NCBI GenBank assembly: GCA_020444545.1
Contig: JAHLKT010000002.1
Coordinates: forward strand, 712,870 to 776,869
Direction: 5' to 3'
DNA: 64,000 bases
DNA from: Desulfarculaceae bacterium
GTDB taxonomy: Bacteria; Desulfobacterota; Desulfarculia; Desulfarculales; Desulfarculaceae
The notes below the pieces were generated by a model. It was not told where the DNA came from and searched no databases. It saw only the letters and a program-made list of their open reading frames with translations. The position numbers and the translations under genes were made by a program. Positions 25,789 to 34,032 of this stretch are shown one piece after another. Every line of letters begins with the position of its first letter. The first letter of the stretch is position 1.

Positions 25789-26307
25789 TCAGGAAGATTT
25801 TTTGCTGACCACCACCATGGCCGGCCGGAGCAGACGCCCCTGAAACAGGTAGCCTTTCTGGGCCACGGCGATCACCGTGTTCTCGTCCAGCTCGGGATTT
25901 TCCTGCTGCATCATGGCCTCGTGGAGCTCGGGGTCAAAGGGCTGGCCCATGGCCTCCATGGGTTCCAGGCCGTGGCGCTCCAGGGTCTTCAAGAGCTCGC
26001 CGTGGATCATCTCCACCCCTTGGGCCAGGGTGGCCTCGCCGCCGCCCGTGGCCGCGCTTTCCAGGGCCCGCTCCAGGTTGTCTAAGACGGGCAACAGGTC
26101 CTTGACCAGGCCCTCGTTGGCTCGCTTGAAGAAATCGGCCTTTTCGCGCTCGGTGCGCTTCTTGTAGTTGTCCAGCTCCGCCGCCTGCCGGAGCATGCGC
26201 TCCTTGAGCTCGGCCAGCTCCCCGCCCTCTTCCGGGGCCTGGGAGGCCTGCTCCTCGGACTCGGCCTGGGGAGCCTTTTCGGCGTCCGGTTTTTCGATCT
26301 TTATCAC
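25789..26307 (-). CDS. grpE: Nucleotide exchange factor GrpE
   Basis: A 172-residue GrpE. It has an acidic N-terminal tail, a long coiled coil (about 25-85, 'LRQAAELDNYKKRTEREKAD') and the C-terminal beta domain ('GQPFDPELHEAMMQQEN', 'VIAVAQKGYLFQGRLLRPAMV'). It releases ADP from DnaK. It follows hrcA by 24 nt, the classic order, but dnaK does not follow. Confidence 0.96.
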   Translation of the reverse strand: MIKIEKPDAEKAPQAESEEQASQAPEEGGELAELKERMLRQAAELDNYKKRTEREKADFFKRANEGLVKDLLPVLDNLERALESAATGGGEATLAQGVEMIHGELLKTLERHGLEPMEAMGQPFDPELHEAMMQQENPELDENTVIAVAQKGYLFQGRLLRPAMVVVSKKSS

Positions 26308-26331
26308 GCTGACTGATCCCTTCTTTCCGCT

Positions 26332-27375
26332 CTACTTGGTGCGCTCGTCCAGGATGCGGCTGACCAGGCGGGCGGTGAAGTCCACCATGGGAATGACTTT
26401 GGAATAATCCATGCGAGTGGGGCCGATGATGCCCAGGGCCCCCAGGGGCTGGTCCTGATCGCCATAGGCCGAGGTGACCAGGGTGAGGCCCTCCAACTCG
26501 GCCTGCTCACTTTCCGAGCCGATGACCAGGCGCACGCCCTGAGCGGTGAGCGCCTTGTCCAGCAAGCGCAGCAGGGTGGATTTTTCCTCAAAGGTCTGAA
26601 AAATACCTCGCAGGCGCACCACGTCGCGGAACTCGGGCTGGTCCATCAGATTGCTCTGGCCGTCGATTAATAGATCGCCCTCCGAGCGGCTCTGCAAGGC
26701 CTGCTTGCCCAGGGTGAGGGCCCGCGAGAGCACCGCGTCAAAACGGTTGCGCTCCTGGGCCATCTCCTGGGCCACCCGCTGCTTTACCTGGCCCAGAGTC
26801 AGGTCTGCCAAAAGTTCGTTGAGGTAGCGGGAGTACTTGTCCAGCTCCTCTTGGGCGATGTCTTCCTCGGCCTCGATGATGCGGTTCTGCACCCCACCGG
26901 CCTTGGAGACCAGCACCACCAGGATGAGCCCGGCGGCCAGGCGCACGAACTCCATATGCCGGAACACCTCCTGTTCCGGGCTGGGCACCGCCACCAGGGA
27001 GGCCTGGCGGCTGATCTGACTCAGGGCCCGGCTGGTGGCCTTGAAAATGTCGTTGAGGTCGTAGAGCTGGTGGCCGTCGAGCTGGGCCCGGATGGCTGCC
27101 TTGACCGACTCGTCCAGCTCGTCCAGCTCCAGGATGGAGTCCACGTAAAAGCGCATGCCGTCCGGGGTGGGGATGCGGCCGGCCGAAATGTGGGGCTGGG
27201 CCAAAAAGCCCATTTCCTCCAAGTCGGCCATAACGTTGCGAATGGTGGCCGCGGAAAAGCTCACGTTCTTCTGCTTGGAAATGGTGCGGGAACCCACCGG
27301 CTCGGCCGTGGCGATATAGGTGGCCACCACCGAGGAGAGCACCAAGCGAGCGCGCGAGGAAAGTTCATCCGCCAC
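26332..27375 (-). CDS. hrcA: Heat-inducible transcription repressor HrcA
   Basis: A 347-residue HrcA: N-terminal winged helix ('RARLVLSSVVATYIATAEPVGSRT' written here as VVATYIATAEPVGS, 'SAATIRNVMADLEEMGFL'), GAF-like central domain, and C-terminal 'GPTRMDYSKVIPMVDFTA'. The start codon is GTG at 27375. HrcA represses chaperone genes through CIRCE; no CIRCE is present at its own promoter, so it may not be self-regulated here. Confidence 0.95.
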   Translation of the reverse strand: MADELSSRARLVLSSVVATYIATAEPVGSRTISKQKNVSFSAATIRNVMADLEEMGFLAQPHISAGRIPTPDGMRFYVDSILELDELDESVKAAIRAQLDGHQLYDLNDIFKATSRALSQISRQASLVAVPSPEQEVFRHMEFVRLAAGLILVVLVSKAGGVQNRIIEAEEDIAQEELDKYSRYLNELLADLTLGQVKQRVAQEMAQERNRFDAVLSRALTLGKQALQSRSEGDLLIDGQSNLMDQPEFRDVVRLRGIFQTFEEKSTLLRLLDKALTAQGVRLVIGSESEQAELEGLTLVTSAYGDQDQPLGALGIIGPTRMDYSKVIPMVDFTARLVSRILDERTK

Positions 27376-27418
27376 AGATACTTACCGCCTTTTTCACCCG
27401 AAATATATGACTGATAGG

Positions 27419-27447
27419 AATCTAGCAACCCCAGGGGGCCATGTCAA
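27419..27447 (-). promoter_or_regulatory. Sigma70-type promoter of hrcA-grpE
   Basis: On the minus strand, TTGACA (27447-27442), 17-nt spacer, TAGATT (27424-27419). The 5' leader is about 37 nt. No inverted repeat of the CIRCE type (TTAGCACTC-N9-GAGTGCTAA) overlaps it. Confidence 0.6.
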
Positions 27448-27467
27448 GGCAAGCCCCCGAATAAGCT

Positions 27468-28322
27468 TTAAGTTTCGAGACTTAGCCAGTCCCACAGGGC
27501 CAGAATGATCCGCTTGTCCCCGTCGCTCAGCCCCATTTCTTCCAAACGCACGCCTTTGAGACGCTCCAGAGCCTCGCGGCGCCCCTCGGCGCTGCGGTCC
27601 GTCCCGGTTCCGTTGATCTGGTCCAGGGCCAGTTGCAGGGCCTCCACCAAGGGCAGGCTGGCCCCTTCTTGGCAGAGCCTCAGGCCCAGGCCGCTGATCA
27701 GACAGGCCAGGTGGTGGTCCACCACCTGGATCACCGTGGCGGCCAGCTCCGGAGCCTGGTCCTTGCTGGCCTTGGCGATGGCCGCTTCGTCCTCTCCCTG
27801 AGGCTTGATCAGCACCCCCTGGGCCCCGGCGTGGGTCATGGCCGCCGCATCGGCCAGGGAACCCTTGCGGCTGTAACCCAGGGCCGCGGCCTCGGGATAG
27901 TGCTCGCGCACCGAGGCCAGGGCGCTCAGCCCGAACTTGGGCCCCTGCCCCAGCTGGGCGGCCACCTCAAGGAACGCGGCCTGGGCCGTGGCCGCGCGGG
28001 CGTAAACCCTGCGCAGGAATTGGTTGGCCCGTTCCCAGCCCTCGCCCTCCAGGCCCTCGTAGAGCGGCTCCACGGCCTCGCCCGGGCCCATGAGCTTGGC
28101 CAGATCCTCGGGCGCGGGCAGCTCGCCGGGCTCGCTGCCCGGTTTTGCGCCGTAGATGTCCAGCAAAAAGCAGAGGCAGAGCTTGCCCTCCAGCTTGCGC
28201 TGGGCCCGCTCAAAGTCGCGGGCATAGATCATCTCCACGTTCTTAAAGGCCGGAGCGATGTTTTGGCTGAAGTTGTCCAGCTCGAATTCTGTGTCGTCTA
28301 TGAAGCAGATAGTGGGCTGCAT
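27468..28322 (-). CDS. Uncharacterised protein with receiver-like N-terminus
   Basis: A 284-residue protein beginning 'MQPTICFIDDTEFELDNF', which resembles the acidic pocket of a response-regulator receiver. It is followed by 'LCFLLDIYG' with a candidate phospho-Asp and by 'YSRKGSLADAAAMTHAGAQGVLIKP', which would supply the conserved Ser/Thr and Lys positions. An insertion of about 80 residues separates these, and a helical C-terminal region has no known output domain. It could be a divergent stress-signalling receiver. No histidine kinase is adjacent. Confidence 0.6.
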   Translation of the reverse strand: MQPTICFIDDTEFELDNFSQNIAPAFKNVEMIYARDFERAQRKLEGKLCLCFLLDIYGAKPGSEPGELPAPEDLAKLMGPGEAVEPLYEGLEGEGWERANQFLRRVYARAATAQAAFLEVAAQLGQGPKFGLSALASVREHYPEAAALGYSRKGSLADAAAMTHAGAQGVLIKPQGEDEAAIAKASKDQAPELAATVIQVVDHHLACLISGLGLRLCQEGASLPLVEALQLALDQINGTGTDRSAEGRREALERLKGVRLEEMGLSDGDKRIILALWDWLSLET

Positions 28323-28462
28323 TTCAGGCTGGCTCTCCTTGGGACGCGGGGCGGGCCCCGACGGCGCCGGGACAAATTAGGCTTAACTATAAAGCATATA
28401 GAGTCCACATAGGCCGGGGCAAACAAAAAGAACCCCCGCCCTAGCCGCCAAGGCCGTCCCGC

Positions 28463-29572
28463 TCACTTGGCCGGGGTTATGTCCTTGTAGTCCTGTTCCT
28501 TTTTCCGGTCCATGGGCAGGTGGACTATCTTATTCCCCGAGAAATCCAACTTGTCCATCTTGAGGCGGCGCACCCGGCGGTCGTTCTGGGTGTGGAAGTA
28601 GAGCAGCTTGTTACGCGTATCCCAGCCGCTGGTCCAGATGGTGGAGCTGCGCATACCCTTGCTGGCCTTGGTGCTGCCGCCCTCGCCGCTGCCCAGGGGC
28701 ACGTTGAAATTATCCAGGATGCGGAAAAGCTCGTATATGGCTTCCGGGCCGTCGGGCAGAGGGCGGTGGGTCTGGGTCCAGGCCACGGCCCGGATGAAGC
28801 GCGAGGGCGGGGTGAAATCGCCCGGCAGGCCGATCATGCCGCTGCCGTGGCCCAAGGGGGTGAAGTCCTCGTCGGCCAGCTTCTTGCCGGGAATGCCCAC
28901 GGGCGACAGGTTGATGTAGTTACGCAGGTTGGTGGTGTGCCAGTCATAGGTGGGCGCGTTGGTGATCACCGCCAGGGGGCTGTCGAACACCTTCATGCGC
29001 CCCTCGTGGAACTCGATGACCACCGCCTTGCCCGAGGGCTCGGTGAACATCCAATGCGCCTCCACCGGCTTGCCGATGGCCGGCTCCATCACCGCCACCA
29101 CTCGGACCTTTTTCAAGGCAGCCACGGCCTGGTCCACGCCGGCGCACTGGGAGAGCACGAAAGCCACCACGTCGGCCGCGGTGATGGTGTCCTTTGACTT
29201 GGCCGGGTCGTATTTGGGGTAGACCGCGAAGCCGGGGTGATAGAACAGCCCGGCGGTGAGGCCCGCCTGGTTCATGCCGTCGGCAAACACGTCCCGGTGC
29301 ACCATGTCCAGGGCCACGAAGCCGTACTTGGCCACCCAGCGCTTGCCGTTGAGGCCCTGCGGCGTGGTGCCCACAAAGGCGTAGCCCTTGGGCACGATGG
29401 CCACGCGGGACTCCAGATCAAACGCGCCCCACTCCATGGAGCGGCCGTAGACCGTGGCCCCGTCCTTGGCCTTGAGCCGTATGCCGGTGCAGGCCTCGGC
29501 CGGGAGGGAAGCTAGGGCCGCCATGGCCAGGCAGGCGATCGAGAGCAGGATCGTGCTTATGTTCCGGCGCAT
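28463..29572 (-). CDS. Choloylglycine hydrolase-family linear amide hydrolase (Ntn fold), exported
   Basis: A 369-residue protein with a Sec signal whose cleavage site (SLPAEA/C) exposes C28, the expected N-terminal nucleophile ('CTGIRLKAKDGATVYGRSMEWG'). This is the conserved start of the bile-salt hydrolase/penicillin V acylase family. Other family elements are 'DGMNQAGLTAGLFYHPGF', 'VITNAPTYDWHTTNLRNYI' and 'WTSGWDTRNKLLYFHTQND'. The Gram-negative cluster of this family includes acylases for N-acyl homoserine lactones and penicillin V, so the natural substrate is open. The gene stands alone in a periplasmic context. Confidence 0.85.
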   Translation of the reverse strand: MRRNISTILLSIACLAMAALASLPAEACTGIRLKAKDGATVYGRSMEWGAFDLESRVAIVPKGYAFVGTTPQGLNGKRWVAKYGFVALDMVHRDVFADGMNQAGLTAGLFYHPGFAVYPKYDPAKSKDTITAADVVAFVLSQCAGVDQAVAALKKVRVVAVMEPAIGKPVEAHWMFTEPSGKAVVIEFHEGRMKVFDSPLAVITNAPTYDWHTTNLRNYINLSPVGIPGKKLADEDFTPLGHGSGMIGLPGDFTPPSRFIRAVAWTQTHRPLPDGPEAIYELFRILDNFNVPLGSGEGGSTKASKGMRSSTIWTSGWDTRNKLLYFHTQNDRRVRRLKMDKLDFSGNKIVHLPMDRKKEQDYKDITPAK

Positions 29573-29733
29573 AGCGCGTCTCCGTATGGGTATTATCTAT
29601 TTGGTAGCATCAACCGCCCCGGCCAAACAAGCTGGACGCAAGCCGCTTGACCGCCTTGGCCGGTGGTGCTAATTAATTCCCCATAACTTTCAGGGAATCA
29701 ACGGCCCGCCAGGGCCCCCAAGGAGGACCTTCA

Positions 29734-30078
29734 ATGAAAAAAGTGCTGATCATAGGCTGCGGCTCTTACATGGACAGCGGCTACGGCTGCCCCGGCGAGT
29801 GGCGCTGTCTCAAGGCCGCCGCCATGGGCGAAGGCAATTTCGACGAGCCGGTGCAGGTGCTGGGCTTCCACACCTGTCATTGCCCCGGCCGCAACACCAT
29901 CTCCAATCTGGGCATGAACATGAAGCTGGCCGAGGTCAAGCCCGACGCCATCTATTTGAGCTCCTGTATGGCCGGAGCCAAGCCCGAGTGCCCCTACACC
30001 AAGCCCGAAGACCTGGCCGAGATGATCACCGGCAAGACCGGCATCCCGGTGGTTCTGGGCACCCACGACTACCACTAG
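29734..30078 (+). CDS. CGGC-domain protein
   Basis: A 114-residue Cys-rich cytoplasmic protein of the CGGC-domain family (PF08821 type). It has 'IIGCGSYMDSGYGCPGEWRCLKA' (shown here as GCGSYM and GCPGEWRCLKA), 'FHTCHCPGRNTISN' and 'YLSSCMAGAKPECPYT'. Seven Cys suggest metal or Fe-S binding; the function is unknown and the family is common in anaerobes. A strong aaggagg site precedes the ATG, and a good terminator follows, so it is a single-gene unit. Confidence 0.8.
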   Translation: MKKVLIIGCGSYMDSGYGCPGEWRCLKAAAMGEGNFDEPVQVLGFHTCHCPGRNTISNLGMNMKLAEVKPDAIYLSSCMAGAKPECPYTKPEDLAEMITGKTGIPVVLGTHDYH

Positions 30079-30092
30079 TTTACGCGCCCGCC

Positions 30093-30124
30093 GCCCTCCC
30101 CGGCCTGTCCGGGGAGGGCCTTTG
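30093..30124 (+). terminator. Rho-independent terminator after the CGGC gene
   Basis: 11-bp perfect stem GCCCTCCCCGG / CCGGGGAGGGC with a 5-nt loop, followed by CTTTGCTT. Confidence 0.8.
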
Positions 30125-30186
30125 CTTGCACCCCGCCCCTTCCGCCCTTATAAATATAGGCGCACCCTGTTCCATTGGAGAGACAC

Positions 30187-31083
30187 ATGGACTGCGCCAG
30201 CGAACCCACCGGCTTTGACTACGTAGGCAACTGCATCCGCCCGCCCAGCGAGGCTTATTCCATACTGATCCAGGCCACCCTGGGCTGCTCGCACAACAAG
30301 TGCGGCTTCTGCGGCACCTACCGCGACAAACGCTTCGCCATCAAGGACCAGGCCATCCTGGAACGGGACATCGAGTTCGCCTCCAAGCACTGCTCGCGCC
30401 AGCGCCGGGTGTTCATCATGGACGGCGACGCCCTGATCATGCCCATGAAGCGCTGGGAGTGGCTGCTCACCCAGATCAAACAAAAGCTGCCCTGGGTGAC
30501 CAGGGTGGGGGCCTATGCCAACTCCAAGGCCGTGGCCATGAAGAGCGACGAGGAGCTGGCGCGGCTCAAGGAGCTGGGCCTGGGCATCCTCTACTTCGGA
30601 GTGGAGAGCGGCCATCCCGAGGTGCTCAAGCACATCGTCAAGGGCGCCAGCCCGGCCAAGCTAATCGAGCAGGGCCAACGGGTAAAAAAGGCGGGCATCA
30701 AGCTGAGCGTCACGGTGCTCCTGGGCATCGGCGGCACCAAGCTGAGCCTGGAGCACGCCAAGGCCACCGGCGAGCTCTTGAGCAAAATGCAGCCCGACTA
30801 TGTGGGCGCGCTGACCCTGATGCTGATTCCCGGCACCCCGCTGCACGACCTCTACGAGCGCGGCGAGTTCGAGGTTCCCGGGGTTGAGGGCATGCTCCGC
30901 GAGCTGCGCGAGATGATCGCCCACACCGACCTGGGCGGCGGGCTGTTCTATTCCAACCACGCCTCCAACTATCTGCCGGTCAAGGCGGTGCTGCCGCGCG
31001 ACCGCGAGCAGACCCTGGCCCTGATCGACCAGGCCCTGCAAGGCCGGGTGGGGCTCAAGCCGGAATGGATGCGGGCGTTGTAA
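30187..31083 (+). CDS. Radical SAM protein
   Basis: A 298-residue radical SAM enzyme. Its cluster motif is C34-x4-C39-x2-C42 ('GCSHNKCGFCGTYRDKRF'), one residue longer than the canonical CxxxCxxC but usual for this subgroup. 'LYFGVESGHPEVLKHIVKG' and 'VTVLLGIGG' match the Elp3/MiaB-type barrel. The reaction is not predictable. The ATG at 30187 with 'ggagag' 5 nt upstream is preferred over the in-frame TTG at 30175. It stands alone, with a hairpin terminator downstream. Confidence 0.85.
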   Translation: MDCASEPTGFDYVGNCIRPPSEAYSILIQATLGCSHNKCGFCGTYRDKRFAIKDQAILERDIEFASKHCSRQRRVFIMDGDALIMPMKRWEWLLTQIKQKLPWVTRVGAYANSKAVAMKSDEELARLKELGLGILYFGVESGHPEVLKHIVKGASPAKLIEQGQRVKKAGIKLSVTVLLGIGGTKLSLEHAKATGELLSKMQPDYVGALTLMLIPGTPLHDLYERGEFEVPGVEGMLRELREMIAHTDLGGGLFYSNHASNYLPVKAVLPRDREQTLALIDQALQGRVGLKPEWMRAL

Positions 31084-31108
31084 AGAGGCTGTCTGAAATT
31101 ATTGCATG

Positions 31109-31132
31109 GGGCGGGGTGCCTCCCCGCCCTTT
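31109..31132 (+). terminator. Terminator after the radical SAM gene
   Basis: 8-bp stem GGGCGGGG / CCCCGCCC with a TGCCT loop, followed by TTTGCTT, 26 nt after the stop codon. Confidence 0.6.
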
Positions 31133-31322
31133 GCTTACAAAAAGGCAAAGCAGCGGTTAAGGAAAAAAGAAAGCTGAGAAAGCTTAACTTGGAGGCGCAA
31201 TACGGATGCTGATGCCATCCAGCTGGCGCCTGCCGCGCTGCCGCCCACCGGACAGGCCGCCCAACCCAGGCCGGACTTATTCCTTCCCTACCCTCTTCTG
31301 ATCTTCATTCTTCCTGGCCATG

Positions 31323-31410
31323 GCAGAGATTGCTTCGCTTCGCTCGCAATGACAATAGCGTTATGTCATTGCGATGAGCGGCCAACAGGACGCGACGAAG
31401 CAATCTCTGC
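31323..31410. repeat. Long interrupted inverted repeat (REP/MITE-like)
   Basis: Outer arms gcagagattgcttcg (31323-31337) and cgaagcaatctctgc (31396-31410) are perfect complements. Inner arms cgcaatgaca (31345-31354) and tgtcattgcg (31364-31373) are also perfect. The whole folds into one long hairpin. One arm recurs at 45791-45828. This type of 'attgcgag...gaagcaatctc' repeat is dispersed in many deltaproteobacterial genomes. Confidence 0.75.
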
Positions 31411-31464
31411 AGGCACAGAGAAGTCACGCCTCTGGCGGGGCCGTCACGAAAGGAATAGTTGGTA

Positions 31465-32112
31465 CTATTGCGAGGCTGGTTGCCCCTGGGTCTGGTCCGT
31501 GGGCGGGCTGGCCGGCTGGGGAGCGGGCGCGGCCTGGGGCTGCTGCTTCTCGCTGCGCTCCTCGATCTGGATGCCGTAGCGGTCCTTGAGGAACTCCTTG
31601 CCCAGGGCCTTCAAGTCGCGCGAGTCGATGGACACCACCCGCCAGTGCTCGCCCTCTTTCTGGTGCATGCCCAGGCGCAGGCGGCGGCCCTGCCCCGGCT
31701 CTGAGAGCACCACCAGGGCGTAGTTGCGGTTGGTGGTCACGTTGGCCGCGAACACCAGGGTCCAGGAGCTGGGCAGGTTCTGGCGGTTGGGGTCCTTGAT
31801 GGCCTTGGAGACCTCGTAGCGGGCCTGATCCACCGCCGCGCCCATGAAGGCCCCGGCCAGTCCCCGGATGATGCTGCGCCGCTGCTCGTCCTCGCCCTTG
31901 GGGGCCACCATGTCCACGAAGAAATCTTTTTGTCCCCTGAGCACGCTGTCGATGTCCACATAAGCCAGGAACAGACGGGGCTCACGGTCGTGGATGGCCT
32001 TGCCGATCTGGTACAGGGCGTAGCGCGGCCCGCTGAGGAAGCCGTGGGTCAGCCAAAAGGCGCTGGAGGCCAGCGCGGCTAGAATCACCCACAACCACCA
32101 GCGCCGCATCAT
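31465..32112 (-). CDS. DUF2939-type membrane-anchored protein
   Basis: A 215-residue protein with one N-terminal membrane anchor (residues 5-22). It is followed by 'YALYQIGKAIHDREPRLFLAYVDIDSVLRGQ' (given in two parts: YALYQIGKAIHDREP, LFLAYVDIDSVLRGQ), the pattern of DUF2939 proteins. The C-terminal 35 residues are Pro/Gln/Ala-rich. The ATG directly follows the stop of the small upstream gene, so the two form an operon. Function is unknown. Confidence 0.7.
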   Translation of the reverse strand: MMRRWWLWVILAALASSAFWLTHGFLSGPRYALYQIGKAIHDREPRLFLAYVDIDSVLRGQKDFFVDMVAPKGEDEQRRSIIRGLAGAFMGAAVDQARYEVSKAIKDPNRQNLPSSWTLVFAANVTTNRNYALVVLSEPGQGRRLRLGMHQKEGEHWRVVSIDSRDLKALGKEFLKDRYGIQIEERSEKQQPQAAPAPQPASPPTDQTQGQPASQ

Positions 32113-32340
32113 CTACTTTTGCTCCAGGTCGGAGGAACCGGCGGCCGGGGCGGCCATGCCTTCCTTGGAGAAGAGCACCTCGCCCACCACCTTGTCGGCC
32201 GCGTCGGCGGTGTCCAGGAGAAGCTCGATCTTCTCGATCATCTCCAGACGCAGCTCTTCGCCCGCGTTGTTAAAGGCGTCGGCCCAGTTGCCGGACTCCA
32301 AGAATTCCTTGAACCAGGCTAGATCGTTGGTCTTAAGCAT
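32113..32340 (-). CDS. Small hypothetical protein
   Basis: 75 residues, helical and acidic ('WFKEFLESGNWADAFNNAGE', 'EMIEKIELLLDTADAADKVV'). It has no Cys, signal peptide or recognised motif. Its stop codon abuts the start of the DUF2939-type gene, which supports a real coupled pair. Confidence 0.6.
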   Translation of the reverse strand: MLKTNDLAWFKEFLESGNWADAFNNAGEELRLEMIEKIELLLDTADAADKVVGEVLFSKEGMAAPAAGSSDLEQK

Positions 32341-32388
32341 GGGGCGAGTATAGGCCGAGCGCCGGGGGGTGTCAACGCGCGGGACGTA

Positions 32389-33192
32389 CTAGGCCAGGGC
32401 CTCCACCCTGACCTCCAGGCCGCGCTCCTTGCCGGGCCTCAGGCCCAGGCGCTGCAAGAGGCTGCCCTGGCTCACGGCCAGCTCCAGGCGTCCCAAGGAG
32501 TTGAACAGGGCCACGCCCTGCCCCGCCTCGGCCGAGTCGTAGGATTTGGCGATGCCCTGGATGGCCGTGCCCGCCAGGCTGACCAGGGCCGGGCGGCCGG
32601 CCAGGAAACCCTCCACCTGCTCGCGGCCCAGGTTGGTCATCAGGTTGCCGAAGCGGTCGGCCATGAGCACCGCTCCCACTAGGGCGTGTCCCTCCTGCCG
32701 GGGCTGCGGCCAGTCCAGGCGCATTGGGTCGCTGATCGCCGGCCCCAGGCTGGAGGCGGCGCGGCCCTTGGCCAAGTGGGCCGCGGCGGGAGCGAATACG
32801 TCGCGACCGTGGAAGGTGGCGGACACCGGCTGGCGGAAGATGCTTTGGTCGCTGATCTGGTAGCAGCGCGCCTCAGGGTCCGCGTTCAGCACCGCGCTGA
32901 ACAGGCCGTTGTCCGGCCCCACCCACAGGCACCCGGCGGCCTCGATGGCCATTGCCCGCCGCTCGCCGCCTACACCCGGGTCCACCACGGCCAGATGCAC
33001 CGTGCCCGAGGGGAACACGCCGATGGCCTGCTCCAGGGCCAGGGCCCCGGCAGCCACGTCCTGGGGCGCGATATCGTGCTCCAGGTCCACCAGGCGCGCC
33101 TCCGGGCAGACGCCCAGGATCACGCCTTTCATAAGGCCCACGAATACGCCCGGGCCGAAGTCGCTGGTCATGGTGATGATCGGCGCGCTCAT
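32389..33192 (-). CDS. SAM hydroxide adenosyltransferase (DUF62 family)
   Basis: A 267-residue protein with the DUF62/fluorinase-like motifs 'TMTSDFGPGVFVGLMKGVI', 'VVDPGVGGERRAMAIEA', 'VGPDNGLFSAVL', 'FHGRDVFAPAAAHLAKG' and 'DRFGNLMTNL'. These enzymes hydrolyse S-adenosylmethionine to adenosine and methionine. The ATG at 33192 overlaps the sirtuin stop (ATGA), so the two are translationally coupled; upstream in-frame sequence is sirtuin coding DNA read in another frame. Confidence 0.9.
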   Translation of the reverse strand: MSAPIITMTSDFGPGVFVGLMKGVILGVCPEARLVDLEHDIAPQDVAAGALALEQAIGVFPSGTVHLAVVDPGVGGERRAMAIEAAGCLWVGPDNGLFSAVLNADPEARCYQISDQSIFRQPVSATFHGRDVFAPAAAHLAKGRAASSLGPAISDPMRLDWPQPRQEGHALVGAVLMADRFGNLMTNLGREQVEGFLAGRPALVSLAGTAIQGIAKSYDSAEAGQGVALFNSLGRLELAVSQGSLLQRLGLRPGKERGLEVRVEALA

Positions 33193-33929
33193 AGCTGCCT
33201 CACGATATCGGGCAATATCTCGCCCGCCTTGCCCATCAGCGACAGGTCCACCTCCGCGCTGTTGGGGGTGGGCTCCAGGTTTATCTCGATCACGAAAGCG
33301 CCCGCCTGCTTGGCCACCGAGGCCAGACCGGCCGCCGGCTGTACCACCGCGCTGGTGCCGATGACCAGCATGACCTCGCACCCGGCCGCCGCGCGCCAGG
33401 CGTTCTCCAATATGTCGGGGTCCAGATTTTCGCCGAACCAAACCACATGGGGCCTGAGCATGGCACCGCACTCGCGGCAGGCAGGCGGATCGGGGCCGGT
33501 CAGCGAACGATCCTCGTAAAGCGCGCCGCAAGCAGTGCAGCGCACCCACCACAGATTGCCGTGCAACTCCAGAATGCGCTGGCTGCCCGCCAGGCGATGC
33601 AGGCCGTCCACGTTCTGGGTGATGAGGGTGAAGTCGCTGCCGCGCTTTTCCAGGGCCACCAGGGCCTCATGGGCCGGGTTGGGCGCGCAATCGGCGATGA
33701 GCCCCCGCCGCCAGTGGTACCAGCGCCACACCAGCTCCGGGTCGCGGGCAAATGCCTGGGGCGTGGCCAGCTCCTCGGGGCGGTAGTTTTCCCACAGGCC
33801 GCCCGGCCCGCGAAAGGTGGGCACCCCGGATTCGGCCGAGATGCCCGCCCCGGTGAGCACGGCCACCCTCTGGGCCTGCCTCAAATGGCTGGCCGCCTGG
33901 TTGAGGCCTATATCGCTACGGCTCGGCAT
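33189..33929 (-). CDS. NAD-dependent protein deacylase (sirtuin, YxxR type)
   Basis: A 246-residue Sir2 enzyme: 'LTGAGISAESGVPTFRG' NAD motif, 'TQNVDGLH', catalytic H123, and zinc C131, C134, C151, C154. Y71 and R74 in 'YHWRR' form the YxxR pair that marks sirtuins able to remove succinyl or malonyl groups (as in CobB and SIRT5). ATG at 33929 was preferred to an in-frame TTG at 33938; neither has a clear ribosome site. It is coupled to the SAM hydroxide adenosyltransferase. Confidence 0.92.
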   Translation of the reverse strand: MPSRSDIGLNQAASHLRQAQRVAVLTGAGISAESGVPTFRGPGGLWENYRPEELATPQAFARDPELVWRWYHWRRGLIADCAPNPAHEALVALEKRGSDFTLITQNVDGLHRLAGSQRILELHGNLWWVRCTACGALYEDRSLTGPDPPACRECGAMLRPHVVWFGENLDPDILENAWRAAAGCEVMLVIGTSAVVQPAAGLASVAKQAGAFVIEINLEPTPNSAEVDLSLMGKAGEILPDIVRQL

Positions 33930-34032
33930 GATGGCCAAGATAGGCGCGAAAGCACGGACCTGTCAATCGCGGGACAAAACAAAGCGCCCCCCGGCTGGGA
34001 AGCGCTTGGAATCGTATAGGTGCGAAGCGGGG

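Larger units (their letters stand above)
31084..31464. other. Intergenic stretch with terminator and palindromic repeat, no gene
   Basis: 381 bases without a credible coding sequence. It holds the radical SAM terminator (31109-31132) and a long inverted repeat (31323-31410). Codon use and base composition of the short open frames in it look random. Confidence 0.6.

Noticed and set aside
27376-27467. CIRCE element upstream of hrcA
   Set aside because: I looked for TTAGCACTC-N9-GAGTGCTAA on both strands. Only 'tctagcaacc' is present, without the second arm.
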